A stretch of 35,438 nucleotides of DNA from Candidatus Saccharimonadales bacterium (GTDB taxonomy: Bacteria; Patescibacteriota; Saccharimonadia; Saccharimonadales; DASWIF01): contig DASWIF010000038.1 in NCBI GenBank assembly GCA_036397795.1, positions 1 to 35,438 on the forward strand. The letters are read 5' to 3'. The notes under the pieces are model-generated. The model had not been told where the DNA came from and ran no database searches. It saw nothing but the letters and a program-made list of their open reading frames with translations. This document shows, piece after piece, positions 21,168 through 29,492 of the stretch. The position numbers were made by a program, and so were the translations under genes. The number at the start of each line of letters is the position of its first letter. The first letter of the stretch is position 1.

Positions 21168-22433
21168 CTAAGGCCGGAAATTTTTCCGAGCCCAGCCATC
21201 CAGATCGCCGGCGCTCATCAACAAGACAAGATCACCCGCCTGAAGATGAACGTCAATACGACGCTTGAGCTCTTCGTCCAGATTTACTACCGTGACGGTC
21301 GTCGGATTCTCCAGACCTTTGATAAGTTCCGCCGGGGCGATCGGCTCGCCGGCTGGGTCTTCCCGGCTTAAATAGGTTGGCAACCAATAGACCCATTTGG
21401 CGTTATTAAAACAGGTTTTATAAGCTTGGTTTTGGGCTAAGTAATGTTGACGCAGATTCTGGTGGGGCTGATAAACGACAACGACGTTTGAATTGTGATT
21501 TTTAGCCAGCTCAATAGTGGACTGGATCTCAACCGGATGATGGGCATAATCGGTATATAGCCCCGGCTTTAGCTGCTCGAACCGCCGGCCGGTGCCGGGG
21601 AAACGGTTTATGGCTTCCAGCAGAGTTTTATCGGGTATCTTAGGCAGCAGGGACTGAACCGCACGAAACGCCAAGTAGGCGTTTAGTTGGTTGTGTCCTG
21701 GCAGGTTTATCTGACCAAGATCGTCACTTGAGCTCAAGGCGTGGACGACGCCAGCCGGAACCGGCTCAATTACTTCTTTATCCTGGCTCCACATAAAAAC
21801 GCAATGACACCGGCTGATAAATTCGGCAAAAGCCGAACGGTAATCGTCGATCGTTTTATAAGTGTCGGGATGGTCATAATCAATCGACGTAATAATACCT
21901 ATTAACGGTTGAAAACCGAGAAAATTGCGGTCGAATTCATCGGCTTCGTATACGAAATATTGGCTACCGGCTTCGTAGTGGCCGCTATCGCCAAAACTGA
22001 TTTCCGTACCGATAGAGTAACTGACAGGTTGGGATAACTGCTTCATTAGCCAAATGACCAGACCGGTAGTGGTGGTTTTGCCGTGAGTGCCGGTAATGGC
22101 GATTAACTTAAGGCGCTTGTCTTTGATCAGATAATTCAGCAGTTCATCGCGTTTGCTGATCTTAAGGCCTAGTTGGTCAGCTCGGAGTAGTTCTAAATGG
22201 TCGGGGCCGATTGCCGAACTATGGACGAACCAGTCGATATTACCGGCTTCATTAGCCTCCTGTAAAAAGCCACCGGATTGGTCTTGGCTTATCTTGCCGC
22301 CGCGTTGCTTGACCGCCTCAGTCATGGCGGTATTAGCGGTGTCAGAACCTAAAACGGCATGGCCCATATCGGCTGCTATTAGCGCCAGCGGCCCAAGGCC
22401 GACCCCGCCAATGCCGGAGAAGTAGATTTTCAT
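21168..22433 (-). CDS. murC: UDP-N-acetylmuramate-L-alanine ligase
   Basis: 421 residues. An N-terminal Rossmann domain (IYFSGIGGVGLGPLALIA), the P-loop GTHGKTTTT at 115-123, the central YEADEFDRNFL segment, and the C-terminal GTGRRFEQL, then TDYAHHPVEIQSTI are diagnostic of MurC; the DYAHHP form separates it from Mpl. It attaches L-Ala to UDP-MurNAc in the cytoplasm, the first amino-acid step of peptidoglycan synthesis. It is somewhat shorter than the common 450-480 residues, with a compact C-terminal domain. Its presence indicates that the organism makes its own peptidoglycan. The gene stands alone, not in an mra/mur cluster. Confidence 0.92.
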   Translation of the reverse strand: MKIYFSGIGGVGLGPLALIAADMGHAVLGSDTANTAMTEAVKQRGGKISQDQSGGFLQEANEAGNIDWFVHSSAIGPDHLELLRADQLGLKISKRDELLNYLIKDKRLKLIAITGTHGKTTTTGLVIWLMKQLSQPVSYSIGTEISFGDSGHYEAGSQYFVYEADEFDRNFLGFQPLIGIITSIDYDHPDTYKTIDDYRSAFAEFISRCHCVFMWSQDKEVIEPVPAGVVHALSSSDDLGQINLPGHNQLNAYLAFRAVQSLLPKIPDKTLLEAINRFPGTGRRFEQLKPGLYTDYAHHPVEIQSTIELAKNHNSNVVVVYQPHQNLRQHYLAQNQAYKTCFNNAKWVYWLPTYLSREDPAGEPIAPAELIKGLENPTTVTVVNLDEELKRRIDVHLQAGDLVLLMSAGDLDGWARKNFRP

Positions 22434-22517
22434 CTAGTCAAAGTCTAGCATGACGACGAAGCTCAAATAGCCGTAAAACCGCCATAAAAGCGTCGAGGCC
22501 AAATTAAGCACAGGCGA

Positions 22518-22523
22518 TATAAT
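22518..22523 (+). promoter_or_regulatory. -10 box for the 22562 membrane protein gene
   Basis: A perfect TATAAT lies 38 bases before the ATG. It is divergent from murC, whose start is at 22433. No clear -35 hexamer is seen. Confidence 0.5.
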
Positions 22524-22561
22524 ACGGAGTAAGACGGTATCGGATCGTTCCAATGGACTAA

Positions 22562-23167
22562 ATGAACAAACGCAGGCTACATCACTACTGGCGGTACATA
22601 AGAGAGCTGAGAACATGGCATATCATTATATTACTGATTGCCAGCAGCTTATTATCAATTTGGGCGCTAAGGCTAAACTCACAAGAACTGGAGCCGTTTC
22701 TTAGGCGGGTAATAGCTGCCGACCAAAATAATCAAGGCATAGATAAAGCCCTAAGGGATCTGGGGAACTATATCACCAACCACATGAATACTATGGTTGA
22801 CGAACCGATTCAACTGGCTTACAGCTACGATCGCGATACCCAAGCCATACTAGACCGGGCCGAGGGTAGTGCTAACGGGGACATTTATAAGAAAGCCCAG
22901 GTCGAATGCGAAGACCCCAGCGTGCTGTTGTCTGTCCGAGCGTTATGCATCCAGGATTACGTCACTAAGCACGCCAAGCCTGGTCAATCGCCACAGGCGA
23001 TTAAATTTCCGGACAAGGCCCTTTACACCTATAGCTTCATCTCCCCAATGTGGTCGCCGGATATGGCCGGATTCCTCATCCTGATAACAGCCGTTTTAGC
23101 GCTGATGCTGATGGCTAGAATTATTGCCGGCTGGCTGGTTAAAAGGACGCTGGCAGCTCACCACTAA
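22562..23167 (+). CDS. Hypothetical bitopic membrane protein with two terminal helices
   Basis: 201 residues with a transmembrane helix near the N terminus (about 20-38) and another near the C terminus (about 168-190). Between them lies an external domain of roughly 125 residues that is helical at first (FLRRVIAADQNNQGIDKALRDLGNYITNHM) and contains two cysteines (about 119 and 131) that could pair. A basic N terminus (MNKRRLHHYWRYIRELR) is cytoplasmic. I do not recognise a family. The gene ends in the strong terminator shared with the convergent 192-residue membrane protein, which also has one helix and an external domain. Confidence 0.75.
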   Translation: MNKRRLHHYWRYIRELRTWHIIILLIASSLLSIWALRLNSQELEPFLRRVIAADQNNQGIDKALRDLGNYITNHMNTMVDEPIQLAYSYDRDTQAILDRAEGSANGDIYKKAQVECEDPSVLLSVRALCIQDYVTKHAKPGQSPQAIKFPDKALYTYSFISPMWSPDMAGFLILITAVLALMLMARIIAGWLVKRTLAAHH

Positions 23168-23209
23168 AAAACCCCGGGCTCTTTCCTTGCCAAATGTGCC
23201 CGGGGTTTT
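23168..23209. terminator. Bidirectional terminator between convergent genes
   Basis: Perfect 12-base arms, AAAACCCCGGGC (23168-23179) and GCCCGGGGTTTT (23198-23209), give A- and T-tracts on both strands. It serves the plus-strand gene ending at 23167 and the minus-strand gene ending at 23231. Confidence 0.9.
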
Positions 23210-23230
23210 GCCTTGATGGTGCTAGCCGGC

Positions 23231-23809
23231 TTAGCCGCCTTGGTTGGCGTCTCCCGGTTCGTTGGTTTCACCGTTAACGAAGTCATCGATAGCCTGCGTT
23301 ACTTGGCCGTCAGTCTTAAGGTTCTCCCAGAACACAACCTTGCTCTTGAGGATAAACATTTCATCCTCCGGACCGTGGAGTTCGTTACCGAGCTTGGCCA
23401 GACTTATCCGAGTCTGCTGGTCTTGGCTGGTCTCGCCCGCTTGCTGTTGGTCGGGCTGGATCTGCTGGTCGACCTGTAAATAATAAATATCCGTCAATCG
23501 GACATAATCACGATTAACGTTGCTTAAATGGCCAAAGTAAACTTGGCCGTTATCAAGAAAAACTGCCTGGAAACGATCATCCTTTACCAAAGAGGAAGTA
23601 CTGAATGTCCGAAAAACATTAATGGCTAACACGGTGGTTACTGCCAGCGCCGCGACAATTAATGACACCACCAGCAATTTGCTAGCTGCTGTCGGGTTGT
23701 CCAGTGTAAACTTGCCAGCGGAATGGGCCGATCTCGGTGCCTGAGTCGAACTGGTTTGTGCGTTTTGCGCGCCTGCATCTGGCGCCGGTTGTCTGGTGAA
23801 TCGCTCCAC
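23231..23809 (-). CDS. Hypothetical single-pass membrane protein
   Basis: 192 residues beginning with GTG at 23809, with AAGGAG about eight bases upstream. Residues 1-40 are low-complexity (Gln, Ala, Ser, Thr), followed by one transmembrane helix at about 45-66 (LLVVSLIVAALAVTTVLAIN). The external part starts with a compact motif (DRFQAVFLDNGQVYFGHLSN, then RDYVRLTDIYYLQV). It ends with a Gln-rich stretch and a second short domain (LAKLGNELHGPEDEMFI). From memory, the D-(N)-GQVYFG and YYLQ pattern occurs in other CPR genomes as an uncharacterised family; I cannot verify this here. No function is known to me. Confidence 0.75.
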   Translation of the reverse strand: MERFTRQPAPDAGAQNAQTSSTQAPRSAHSAGKFTLDNPTAASKLLVVSLIVAALAVTTVLAINVFRTFSTSSLVKDDRFQAVFLDNGQVYFGHLSNVNRDYVRLTDIYYLQVDQQIQPDQQQAGETSQDQQTRISLAKLGNELHGPEDEMFILKSKVVFWENLKTDGQVTQAIDDFVNGETNEPGDANQGG

Positions 23810-23907
23810 TTATCTTCTCCTTCTTATAGACTAGCTGTTAGTTTAGCGCATATGCTTTGTTTCTCGCAATAGGCATAAGAGTTTTGTTATTTTTTTTGTG
23901 TAATCTG

Positions 23908-23937
23908 TTGACAAATTATTCGCCTCAGAGGTATCGT
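23908..23937 (+). promoter_or_regulatory. Promoter of the 66-residue protein gene
   Basis: TTGACA at 23908-23913 is followed after 18 bases by TATCGT (23932-23937). The leader carries a near-perfect ribosome-binding site, AAGGAGG at 23958-23964, four bases before the ATG. This contrasts with the leaderless starts elsewhere in the window. Confidence 0.6.
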
Positions 23938-23968
23938 AGAGGGACAAAGTACTAACCAAGGAGGTGAC

Positions 23969-24169
23969 ATGGCTTATACGCACACCAATTCAAAAGGAGT
24001 GACGTATCATCTGCACAGCAAAATGGTAACGCTACGTGGTGGGAAACAGCAACGCATCTATTTCTTCGCAAAGGACGTCCGTCCGGCGGACGCAGTAGAC
24101 GAGTTGCCAGATGCATACATAGTAATTGAAAACCCGCGAAACGGTTTTTTGACGCTCAAGAAAAAATAA
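23969..24169 (+). CDS. Small 66-residue protein with a very strong ribosome-binding site
   Basis: A small basic beta-rich protein: MAYTHTNSKGVTYHLH, then VTLRGGKQQRIYFFAKDV, then YIVIENPRNGFLTLKKK. The RGGK-Q-x-IYFFAKDV core and the ENPRNGxLTLKK ending look like a conserved small family; I recall similar proteins in Patescibacteria and some other environmental bacteria but cannot confirm here. The combination of TTGACA, AAGGAGG and its own terminator at 24194-24226 suggests high expression as a single-gene unit. Function unknown; size, basicity and expression would fit a nucleic-acid or ribosome-associated protein. Confidence 0.85.
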   Translation: MAYTHTNSKGVTYHLHSKMVTLRGGKQQRIYFFAKDVRPADAVDELPDAYIVIENPRNGFLTLKKK

Positions 24170-24193
24170 TCGTTTCACGGTAAGAGTTAATAG

Positions 24194-24226
24194 ACGGGCC
24201 CGATTTTCGGACCCGTTTATTTTTTG
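24194..24226 (+). terminator. Terminator of the 66-residue protein gene
   Basis: ACGGGCCCG (24194-24202) pairs with CGGACCCGT (24208-24216) with a single mismatch, followed by TTATTTTTT. The T-tract runs into the -10 box (TAGAAT, 24228-24233) of the next gene. Confidence 0.8.
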
Positions 24227-24239
24227 CTAGAATCATTTA

Positions 24240-25007
24240 ATGCCCAAAAAATCAGACATTGTCGTTAAGGCCGACGGCTTGACTAAATCGTACGGTGGCA
24301 AAATCGTTGTCGATAACATTGAGCTTAGCGTCAAGCGGGGCGAAGTGTTTGGTATTCTCGGCCCGAATGGCGCCGGCAAAACGACAACGATCGAGATGAT
24401 AGAAGCCATGCGGCCAATCGACTCTGGTGAAGTTTTGGTTGAGGGCATGAACGTTAAGCAACGACCTTACGATATTCGCCAAATCATTGGCGTGCAACCG
24501 CAATCCTCGGCCTTTCAAGACAAGACGAAATTAAGAGAGATTATAGAAATGTTCGCCGCCGCATATGGCGAGAAGGTCGATCCAATAGTGTTTTTAAAGC
24601 AGGTTCACTTGGAAGAAAAGGCCGACGCTTTTGCCGAAACATTGTCTGGTGGCCAGCGGCAGAGACTTAGTATCGCTACCGCTCTGGTGCACCGACCTAA
24701 AGTGTTTTTTATGGACGAACCGACCACCGGGCTCGACCCGCAGGCCCGCCGCAACCTCTGGGAATTAGTCCAGAACATAAGAGACAAAGGAGTGACTGTC
24801 ATCATCACTACTCACTACATGGACGAAGCGGAGATACTGTGCGACAGGGTGGCGATTATGGACAACGGCAAGATAATTGCCCTCGATACGCCCAATGACC
24901 TCATAAAGCAACTACTAAAGAAGGGTTTTAAAAAGACTCAAGCGGTCGAGCAGGCCAATCTGGAGGATGTCTTTATAGATTTAACCGGGAAGGCTTTGCG
25001 GGAGTAG
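24240..25007 (+). CDS. ABC transporter ATP-binding protein
   Basis: 255 residues. Walker A GPNGAGKTTT (41-50), Q-loop near 86-88, signature LSGGQ (135-139), Walker B VFFMDEP (155-161) and H-loop His192 are all intact. The C-terminal tail is short. It belongs to the ABC-2/DrrA-like exporter group and powers the permease encoded three bases downstream. A TAGAAT box preceded by TG-C (extended -10) lies six bases before the ATG, so the message is likely leaderless. Substrate unknown: drugs, lipids or surface polymers are typical for this group. Confidence 0.93.
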   Translation: MPKKSDIVVKADGLTKSYGGKIVVDNIELSVKRGEVFGILGPNGAGKTTTIEMIEAMRPIDSGEVLVEGMNVKQRPYDIRQIIGVQPQSSAFQDKTKLREIIEMFAAAYGEKVDPIVFLKQVHLEEKADAFAETLSGGQRQRLSIATALVHRPKVFFMDEPTTGLDPQARRNLWELVQNIRDKGVTVIITTHYMDEAEILCDRVAIMDNGKIIALDTPNDLIKQLLKKGFKKTQAVEQANLEDVFIDLTGKALRE

Positions 25008-25010
25008 CCG

Positions 25011-26117
25011 ATGAACAAATCGCTTTTTACAATTTGGATTTTTGCCAAACTCAACACTCGGCGGTTCTTCCGTGATCGATTGGCGATTTTCTTCGTTATC
25101 GTGTTTCCTTTGATCTTCCTGTTTGTTTTTGGCGGGCTGTTTGGTAACGAGGGTGGCGGTTCTTTTAGCGTCGGCTTGGTCAATAAATCGGAAAGCCAAT
25201 TTTCTCAGGAGTTCACCGGCCGGCTGGAGGCCGATGACTTTTTTGAGGTGACCCGATTTGATAGTCGTGAAGCCGCTAGTGACCAGCTTCAGCGGGGCCA
25301 AATCGAGGCGCTCATCATATTGCCCAAGCAGTTTGGAGTTAGCCAAGCTGGAACGAATTACCCCAGCGGCCAAGCCCAGGTGTCGTATACCCAAAACAAT
25401 GAACAGGCCGGGCAAACTCTGACATCTGTCCTGGCCGGAATTTTTGAGACCATAAATGTCGATTTGGTCGGCGTGGAGCGGCCCTTTACGGTTAGCTCTG
25501 AGGCTTCTAACGAACAAGGCTTGTCGCAATTCGACTATACTTTTTCCGGCTTGTTAGGATTTTCGATTATCGGGCTGGGTGTTTTTGGCCCCGTCAACGT
25601 CTTTCCGGAGCTTAAGAAACAGGGTATTTTACGGCGTTTCCACACGACGCCGCTTCGGGTTTGGCAATATTTCCTGTCGAGCGTCATATCCCAAATGGCA
25701 ACGGGGTTAGTCGCGGTCGGTGTGATGTTTGCGGTAGCGTTGACAGTATTTGACTTGCGGATCTTCGGCAATGTCCTGGAACTGGCAGTGTTTATTATGC
25801 TGAGTATCGCCATGATTTATGGCATCGGTTTGGCCATCGGCGGCTGGGCGAAGAATGAGCGCCAGGCGGCACCTTTGGGCAACATCATCGTCTTCCCGAT
25901 GATGTTTCTTTCCGGCACCTTCTTTCCGCGGTTTCTTATGCCGGATTGGCTACAATCGGCCTCGGCATTTTTGCCCCTGACCCCAGTAATCGACGGCATA
26001 AGGCTGATACTGACTGAAGGGCAGTCGCTAATCGACGTCTCGACCCAAATTTGGCAGATTACCGCCTGGTTGGTAGTAATATACGTAATCGCTTTTCGAG
26101 TCTTTCGGTGGGAGTAA
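25011..26117 (+). CDS. ABC-2 type transporter permease
   Basis: 368 residues. The first helix (about 22-42; LAIFFVIVFPLIFLFVFGGLF) is followed by an external domain of roughly 140 residues (FSVGLVNKSESQ, then QARLI-type strands), then five helices from about 175 to the end. GVFGPVNVFPELKKQGILRRFHTTPL is the conserved ABC-2 segment after helix 2 (cited in part). It forms the membrane part of the exporter with the ATPase encoded just upstream (three-base gap). The following gene begins one base after its stop, so three genes are probably one operon. Confidence 0.92.
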   Translation: MNKSLFTIWIFAKLNTRRFFRDRLAIFFVIVFPLIFLFVFGGLFGNEGGGSFSVGLVNKSESQFSQEFTGRLEADDFFEVTRFDSREAASDQLQRGQIEALIILPKQFGVSQAGTNYPSGQAQVSYTQNNEQAGQTLTSVLAGIFETINVDLVGVERPFTVSSEASNEQGLSQFDYTFSGLLGFSIIGLGVFGPVNVFPELKKQGILRRFHTTPLRVWQYFLSSVISQMATGLVAVGVMFAVALTVFDLRIFGNVLELAVFIMLSIAMIYGIGLAIGGWAKNERQAAPLGNIIVFPMMFLSGTFFPRFLMPDWLQSASAFLPLTPVIDGIRLILTEGQSLIDVSTQIWQITAWLVVIYVIAFRVFRWE

Positions 26118-26118
26118 A

Positions 26119-26682
26119 ATGACAGCCGAACACGATCCAACAGAACTAGAACCGTTTGGCATAACTCATGAAGCTCAAAACATCCTCGACTATGAATTTG
26201 GTACCGTTGGCAGACCGTCGGGTATCTACGACCTAGCTTCCTACCAACCCCACGAAGTAGACACGAACCTGCGCCGGTTAAAGCGGGTATTTGGCGATTC
26301 TCGTAATCAACAGGTCATTGCCGGGCTGGCAGTTGGCATTATCGAGCGCAACCAAAACGGCTTACCACCCGATATATCCGGCCGGTTGAACGCCGCCAGG
26401 ATTCGTAGCTTGACCGTGCTGGCGGATACGCTGGTACGGTCGGTCGGTGAAGTTAAAGCCATGGCGCTCTTAACAGCCGATAACGATACTCCCGCGTGTT
26501 TGGCCGAAACAGTCATGGATCTGCAAGCCGTAGAGACGGCGGCTGGCCGCCATGTCCTCGATACCGGCGATCTTAGCGTGCCGGAATACCAGCTAGCGAT
26601 GAAACGCCGGTTCGAGACAATATTAGCTTCAGTCGAAGCCGATGCTCGCCCGGCCCATAATTGGTTTGCTAGTAGTTATTGA
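26119..26682 (+). CDS. Hypothetical helical protein in the ABC exporter operon
   Basis: 187 residues, starting one base after the permease stop. Mostly helical, acidic and without signal or membrane helix; two cysteines are absent except one at about 136. Segments such as NLRRLKRVFGDSRNQQVIAGLAVGIIERNQNG and RIRSLTVLADTLVRSVGEVKAMALL are suited to helical bundles. I do not recognise a family. Its place suggests an accessory factor or a regulator of the exporter, but no direct evidence exists. The 3' end overlaps the convergent phospholipase D-like gene by 14 bases. Confidence 0.7.
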   Translation: MTAEHDPTELEPFGITHEAQNILDYEFGTVGRPSGIYDLASYQPHEVDTNLRRLKRVFGDSRNQQVIAGLAVGIIERNQNGLPPDISGRLNAARIRSLTVLADTLVRSVGEVKAMALLTADNDTPACLAETVMDLQAVETAAGRHVLDTGDLSVPEYQLAMKRRFETILASVEADARPAHNWFASSY

Positions 26683-28135
26683 GCGTGTAGTCGCGAATCT
26701 GTTTCCAATTTTGCTGGAAGGCGTCATACAGCTTGTTGTCAAAAATCCGCTGCATGGCGTCGTCGCTGTAGTACAAACCGTTAACGTTAAAGTTATGCGA
26801 ACCGGCAAAGACGACCTTGTGTTTTTCGCCGGCAAACCAACCGTTAATCAACAGATACTTAGAGTGGATAGTGTCCGTAATAGCGCCGTTTTGGCTTTCT
26901 TTGTTGGTAGGCAGGTGCATTACGTGGGTTTTAACGCCGTTCTCTTCCAGTATGTCCAAGGCTCGATTAGTCGGCTGAGCGTCCATGGTTATAACCTGGA
27001 CGCTGCAACCTTGGGATTTTAGTTCGGCTAATTTTTCGGCCACCGTCATTCGAGTAAAGTACGAGCTGCCCACTCTGATCTGGGTGTGTTTGTTGTCGCC
27101 GTAGCTACATTCCACTCGGTTTAAATTAGTGACAATTGTATCCTGGGTGTCGAGTGTCTTCGGGAAGAAATAAGCCCGGGTGGTTCCGTCGTCGTTGCCG
27201 AGCGAAAGAAAGACTCGCTCAAAGTTTTTGGTATTGGTCCAGTCCTGTCGAAAAGCCTGATAGAGCTTCTTATCCTGCGAAGTGACCAAGGTCGAGTTAA
27301 AGCGGTAACGTTGGCCAGCCGCTACATTGGCCGAACTCAGGATCACGACATTTTTAGCGCCATTTTTTAGCTTGCTGATGGTCATATATTTGTTGTGCAT
27401 CGTCTTTTTGTCATCGCCGCAGCCGCCATAACAGTGCAGCACCCGGTTTTCTCCCAGCTTGTTTTGAAGCTTGGTCAAAACAAAAGCTTCGGTATTACCG
27501 TCAGCCGCCTCGTCCGGGTCGGAAAAACGCTCGGTGCCGATAATAATTTTGACATCGATATTTCGTTTTTCGAACGCGGCTATTAATTTTTTGTGCAGAT
27601 CGGACGATGCCCACTTAAACATAGACAGACGGATTGTCGCGCCGTCGGCAGCTTGTTCGGCGGCCTTAACAAACACCCGCTCATGAACGGCATAGTTTTT
27701 GCCCTTTGGCGTTGTAAAGTAAACTTCACGGACGATTTTTCCGTTTTTGTTATTAGCCGATGAGTGGGCGCCAAGGGTCACTTGGCTGAGTTTTTTGCCG
27801 CTATTAGGATGTTTGGTCTCGGTCACTAAAGTCGGATAATCATCAATCGGGCCCAGGCTGGCTTCCGGCGCGTCGCCGTTACCCTCAAAGGTCTTCTCGA
27901 TCTGGGCTAACCGCTCGGCTTCGTCGGACGGAATCGCGCCATTTTGGGTAGTGTTGGCGATATTGTCCTGACGGTTTAAACCGAACTCTACGCTGGAGCT
28001 TATAATATAGCTGACGGTTATAATCAGGCCGGCGCCCAGCAGCAACAAAAGACCCATAACAAAATGAAGACCTTTGTACTCAATCAGACTTTTTCGATTT
28101 TTGTGTTGGCTCATCTTCAAGTTTTCTGCATGCAT
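26669..28135 (-). CDS. Membrane-anchored phospholipase D-like protein
   Basis: 488 residues. GGAGG lies nine bases before the ATG at 28135. One helix at about 24-48 anchors the protein, with a low-complexity linker to about 100. Two PLD repeats follow: HNK at 247-249 with SSAN at 267-270, and HSK at 424-426 with GSHNFN at 445-450. In both, the usual Asp of the HxKxxxxD motif is missing or shifted (HNKYMTISK, HSKYLLING), as in many diverged PLD-like hydrolases. The domain order and the pair of His/Lys motifs suggest that the two halves still form one active site, cleaving phosphodiesters in lipid or nucleic acid outside the membrane. The substrate cannot be told. Confidence 0.85.
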   Translation of the reverse strand: MHAENLKMSQHKNRKSLIEYKGLHFVMGLLLLLGAGLIITVSYIISSSVEFGLNRQDNIANTTQNGAIPSDEAERLAQIEKTFEGNGDAPEASLGPIDDYPTLVTETKHPNSGKKLSQVTLGAHSSANNKNGKIVREVYFTTPKGKNYAVHERVFVKAAEQAADGATIRLSMFKWASSDLHKKLIAAFEKRNIDVKIIIGTERFSDPDEAADGNTEAFVLTKLQNKLGENRVLHCYGGCGDDKKTMHNKYMTISKLKNGAKNVVILSSANVAAGQRYRFNSTLVTSQDKKLYQAFRQDWTNTKNFERVFLSLGNDDGTTRAYFFPKTLDTQDTIVTNLNRVECSYGDNKHTQIRVGSSYFTRMTVAEKLAELKSQGCSVQVITMDAQPTNRALDILEENGVKTHVMHLPTNKESQNGAITDTIHSKYLLINGWFAGEKHKVVFAGSHNFNVNGLYYSDDAMQRIFDNKLYDAFQQNWKQIRDYTLNNY

Positions 28136-28373
28136 TATATCAATCCTCCTCTTTGGACCAAATTCTTTATCCGTTAGCGGTAATCATTAGGATCGTTCGC
28201 GGCCGCTAGTTTGCCCAGCGGTCTATTTTTAAGCCATAGCCAACCAAGCCTTGTGCCCCATGATCCGTAAAAAGCCGCGACCGGGGCTTTCTTTATAATG
28301 ATATTATAACAAAAAAGAGTAAATGTCAAGAAATACTTGATAATTTGTTTGTTTCTTGGTATAATATACTATC
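28136..28373. other. Divergent intergenic region with promoter elements and a terminator-like hairpin
   Basis: 238 bases between the PLD-like gene and the 28374 gene. It holds the ribosome-binding site of the first and the promoter of the second. It also has a hairpin near 28273-28294 (AAAGCC with GGGCTTT) and a hairpin-capable CCGCT/AGCGG pair near 28204-28222. No coding frame longer than about 20 codons is convincing. Confidence 0.5.
28337..28365 (+). promoter_or_regulatory. Promoter of the 28374 gene
   Basis: TTGATA at 28337-28342, 17 bases, then TATAAT at 28360-28365 with an extended TG-G before it. The -10 ends eight bases before the ATG. This is the clearest complete example of the leaderless arrangement in the window. 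Confidence 0.8.
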
Positions 28374-29147
28374 ATGTTACCTGAATTTCTCACCCGCAAC
28401 CCCGAACAAATGAGATTTTCCTATGACAATCGGCGCGTCATTGATCGTCCTGAAAAAATTGCAGCGGAGGATCTAGAACAAAGTATCGATCGCCAGTTAA
28501 ATTATTTGGAAGCGAAACTTGCAGAGGGCGTGGCTATTTTATACGGCCAACCTGTTAAAGGAGAAATAGTCCGGACAGAACAAAGCATAGGCAGGCTGAT
28601 CACAAGTAATGATTTGGGGCCATATTTGTCTGGGGCTACGGAAGGGAAAAACCTTAGTTCTAAAAAGAAATTAAGAGCTCGACGAGCAGCTGAGGGCGAT
28701 CTTACGGACAAGGTCGGGGGATATTACCAGCAAGTGATGACGGATTTTGAAGATCTATACACGGCCGAAATGCGCCGGCAACAAATTTTGGATAAGCGGG
28801 GCGTTGATCTGGTTGATTGGCATGGGCTAAAGCCGGTACTCGACCGGACGGCCGGAACCTTTTGTGGTTATTTGTTTGAGCAAGCCGGCGAAGGACTAAA
28901 AAGCAACCAGATACAAATAAAGTGGGACAGTGTCAAAGATAAAGAAGTGGTCGAACTATCCGAAACCGATAAACTCTTCATTGAAAAATTATTAGGCGCA
29001 GCGATCAAAAACACCGAAAACCGTAAAAAATTCTGGAAGGAACAGATGAACGGATTTCCGGGGGTGCTTGTGGCTTTGAGGCGGGGTTCACAGGCGGCGG
29101 ACCCCGAACAAAGGGCGGCGGCCGATTTCGTCGACAGTGCTTACTGA
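28374..29147 (+). CDS. Hypothetical 257-residue cytoplasmic protein
   Basis: I do not recognise it. It is highly charged and mostly helical, with a possible coiled coil at about 30-55 (EDLEQSIDRQLNYLEAKL). A basic stretch follows at about 96-108 (LSSKKKLRARRAAEG), then a compact region with WHGLKPVLDRTAGTFCGYLFEQAG. No signal or membrane helix. Starts at the ATG at 28374 with a perfect promoter and no ribosome-binding site. It ends overlapping the convergent 90-residue gene by seven bases. Base composition is slightly more AT-rich at the 5' end than the neighbours. It may be lineage-specific. Confidence 0.75.
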   Translation: MLPEFLTRNPEQMRFSYDNRRVIDRPEKIAAEDLEQSIDRQLNYLEAKLAEGVAILYGQPVKGEIVRTEQSIGRLITSNDLGPYLSGATEGKNLSSKKKLRARRAAEGDLTDKVGGYYQQVMTDFEDLYTAEMRRQQILDKRGVDLVDWHGLKPVLDRTAGTFCGYLFEQAGEGLKSNQIQIKWDSVKDKEVVELSETDKLFIEKLLGAAIKNTENRKKFWKEQMNGFPGVLVALRRGSQAADPEQRAAADFVDSAY

Positions 29148-29413
29148 GACCGGCGCAACCAGCCCATGTCTTGACGGTATAAGCTCGACATATCTCTACC
29201 GGCAGTTCTGTCGGCTGCATCCGGCCGATGTTGAGGCCAGTTCTTAGTAAAGAGTTGCGCTGAACTCATATATTTAGAGACCGCCAATTCAGCCAATACT
29301 AACGCATTTAGCTGCGCATCAGGACTGGCTTGATTCGGATCGTTTAGGTAGTCGCTAAAAACTTCATTTACCATTCTGTGGCCGGGTTTCGGCCAAGGCT
29401 GCTCTGGCGCCAT
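29141..29413 (-). CDS. Hypothetical 90-residue protein
   Basis: A polar helical protein (NEVFSDYLNDPNQASPDAQLNALVLAELAVSKYMSS in its middle, cited by position 16-50). It has no signal or membrane helix. A TACAAC box is just upstream of the ATG at 29413 on the minus strand, and no ribosome-binding site is seen. It converges with the 28374 gene and diverges from pgl. The family is unknown to me, and the coding call rests on length and amino-acid composition, so it is moderate. Confidence 0.55.
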   Translation of the reverse strand: MAPEQPWPKPGHRMVNEVFSDYLNDPNQASPDAQLNALVLAELAVSKYMSSAQLFTKNWPQHRPDAADRTAGRDMSSLYRQDMGWLRRSQ

Positions 29414-29492
29414 ATTGTTGTACCTTTTGATTAAACTAAGTTTTAGCCCTTACTTTTTAAAAAATCAAGCCATAATTGGTTAGAATGTAGAC

